Shown: positions 6,614 through 7,277 of the stretch, piece by piece | Numbering within the stretch: position 1 is the stretch's first letter | Layout of the letters: each line of letters begins with the position of its first letter | Assembly: GCA_005880075.1 (NCBI GenBank) | Contig: VBJT01000019.1 | Location: 1 to 7,277, forward strand | Length of the DNA stretch: 7,277 bases | Reading direction: 5' to 3' | Source: Chloroflexota bacterium | Lineage (GTDB): Bacteria > Chloroflexota > Dehalococcoidia > SM23-28-2 > RBG-16-64-32 | Position numbers and translations under genes: made by a program | Notes under the pieces: model-generated | Database searches by the model: none | The model's input: the letters and a program-made list of their open reading frames with translations, nothing else | Told to the model about the DNA's origin: nothing

Positions 6614-7246
6614 CTAGTCATCGTGCCCACGGTTATTTCCTTGCTCGCGGTCGCTCTCGTGCTCGCGGTCATGCTCTTGGTCACGATTGCTCTCGTCGCG
6701 GTCATCGTTGTCCTCGCCCTGATCGTTCTGATCGACCTCCTCCTCGCAATCGCGGTCCTCGCCGTCATCCCCGTCCTCGTCGTCGCTCTCGTTGTCATTG
6801 GTGCAGGCGGACGGTGTGGAAGTTGCGAGAGCGGCGGTGGGAGTGGGTGTGGGAGCGCCAGTTGGTGTTTCAGTGGGAGTGGGCGAGGCAGCTGCGGTAG
6901 GCGTGCCCGTATCGATCCCGCCGGGCGTCGCAGTCGGCGTTGGGCTCTCGCAGTCCTCGTTCTCCTCGTCTTGATCGTTGTCTTGGTCGTCCTCTTCCTC
7001 ACCTCCAGGCGTGGCCGTAGCGGTGAATGCCGGCGTAGCCGTTGCCGTGAACTCGGGTGTGGCTGTTGGTGAAGGCGTCTCAATCTGGTTCCCCGGGGTG
7101 GCGGTGGGCGTCGCTGTTCCACACTCCTCATCCCAAGCAAGTATGGCGGGGCCGGAGCCGCCGGCTCCTGCGAGCGCGCTGAGGCCACCCACGAGCAGGG
7201 CCAATCCGGTAACCACCAGCGGCAGAAAGCCGAACCTTCTTAGCAT
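6614..7246 (-). CDS. Secreted low-complexity protein with Thr/Pro stalks and acidic segments
   Basis: A 210-residue protein of unknown function. It has a typical signal peptide: MLRRFG, a hydrophobic core (about 7-26) and a small-residue GAGGSG region. The rest is low complexity in blocks: a Thr/Pro stretch with TPTATP-like repeats (43-80), an acidic Asp/Glu/Gln/Asn block (83-100), a second Thr/Pro stretch (101-147), a second acidic block (149-182), and a mixed Arg/His/Asp/Glu tail (183-210). Cysteines 42, 99, 148 and 167 sit at or near block boundaries. DEECGTATPTATPG (39-52) and ENEDCESPTPTATPG are clearly similar, so the module appears duplicated. Thr/Pro stalks of this kind are common in surface proteins of Chloroflexota, and the acidic parts could bind divalent cations, which is inference. 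No sortase signal or C-terminal helix is seen. A strong ribosome site supports the ATG. Confidence 0.75.
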   Translation of the reverse strand: MLRRFGFLPLVVTGLALLVGGLSALAGAGGSGPAILAWDEECGTATPTATPGNQIETPSPTATPEFTATATPAFTATATPGGEEEDDQDNDQDEENEDCESPTPTATPGGIDTGTPTAAASPTPTETPTGAPTPTPTAALATSTPSACTNDNESDDEDGDDGEDRDCEEEVDQNDQGEDNDDRDESNRDQEHDREHESDREQGNNRGHDD

Positions 7247-7255
7247 AAGTTCATC

Positions 7256-7260
7256 CCTCC
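7256..7260 (-). promoter_or_regulatory. Ribosome binding site of the Thr/Pro-acidic secreted protein
   Basis: On the minus strand GGAGG (followed by another G) lies 9 bases before the ATG at 7246. It is the best Shine-Dalgarno sequence among the minus-strand genes here. It is the main evidence that this low-complexity frame, rather than the antisense frames over it, is translated. The promoter would be beyond the window edge. Confidence 0.65.
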
Positions 7261-7277
7261 GATTCTCGGTTCTGTAA

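Noticed and set aside
6448..6900. Plus-strand Arg-rich 150-residue frame starting in the gap
   Set aside because: It starts at GTG without a ribosome site, is strongly Arg/Pro-biased and overlaps the antisense of the acidic protein.
6530..7072. Plus-strand 180-residue frame with a long Leu/Val/Ile-rich stretch resembling a membrane protein
   Set aside because: It lies antisense to the signal-peptide protein, whose ATG has a strong GGAGG. The hydrophobic run is the complement of Asp/Glu codons and the rest is compositional noise.

Overview
The window is GC-rich bacterial DNA with three readable blocks. The encoded proteins point to Chloroflexota (perhaps a Dehalococcoidia-type lineage) or a similar GC-rich environmental lineage. 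The reasons are the Thr-Pro 'TPTATP' secreted linkers, a membrane-anchored metallophosphatase, a lone CaiB/BaiF CoA-transferase beside a VOC protein, and mixed GTG/TTG starts. This placement is inference; no marker gene is present.

Plus-strand block (1-3760): the tail of an ABC transporter ATPase is followed after 9 bases by a 1036-residue permease with two FtsX/MacB-type domains. The pair looks like a translationally coupled exporter or lipoprotein-type transporter operon. A small VOC (glyoxalase/dioxygenase-fold) protein follows 39 bases later. It may be read through from the transporter or start at its own TANNNT box just in front of the gene.

Minus-strand block (3765-5221): the VOC gene meets a CaiB/BaiF family III CoA-transferase tail to tail, with only 4 bases between the stops. 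Just upstream of the transferase, 7 bases away, is a short reading frame for a probable two-helix membrane protein, starting at TTG. It is preceded by a G-rich ribosome-binding tract and a good extended -10 promoter, so the two genes probably form a dicistron.

Minus-strand exported-protein block (5342-7246): a membrane-anchored calcineurin-like metallophosphatase with a full set of metal-binding motifs lies downstream of a secreted low-complexity protein. The latter alternates Thr/Pro-rich stalks with strongly acidic, cysteine-bounded segments. A 279-base gap without a gene separates the two.

No tRNA, rRNA, mobile element, CRISPR array or convincing intrinsic terminator was seen. The least explained items are the small membrane protein, whose two helices look like an internal duplication, and the modular acidic/Thr-Pro secreted protein. 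I see no clear evidence of a new multi-gene system.
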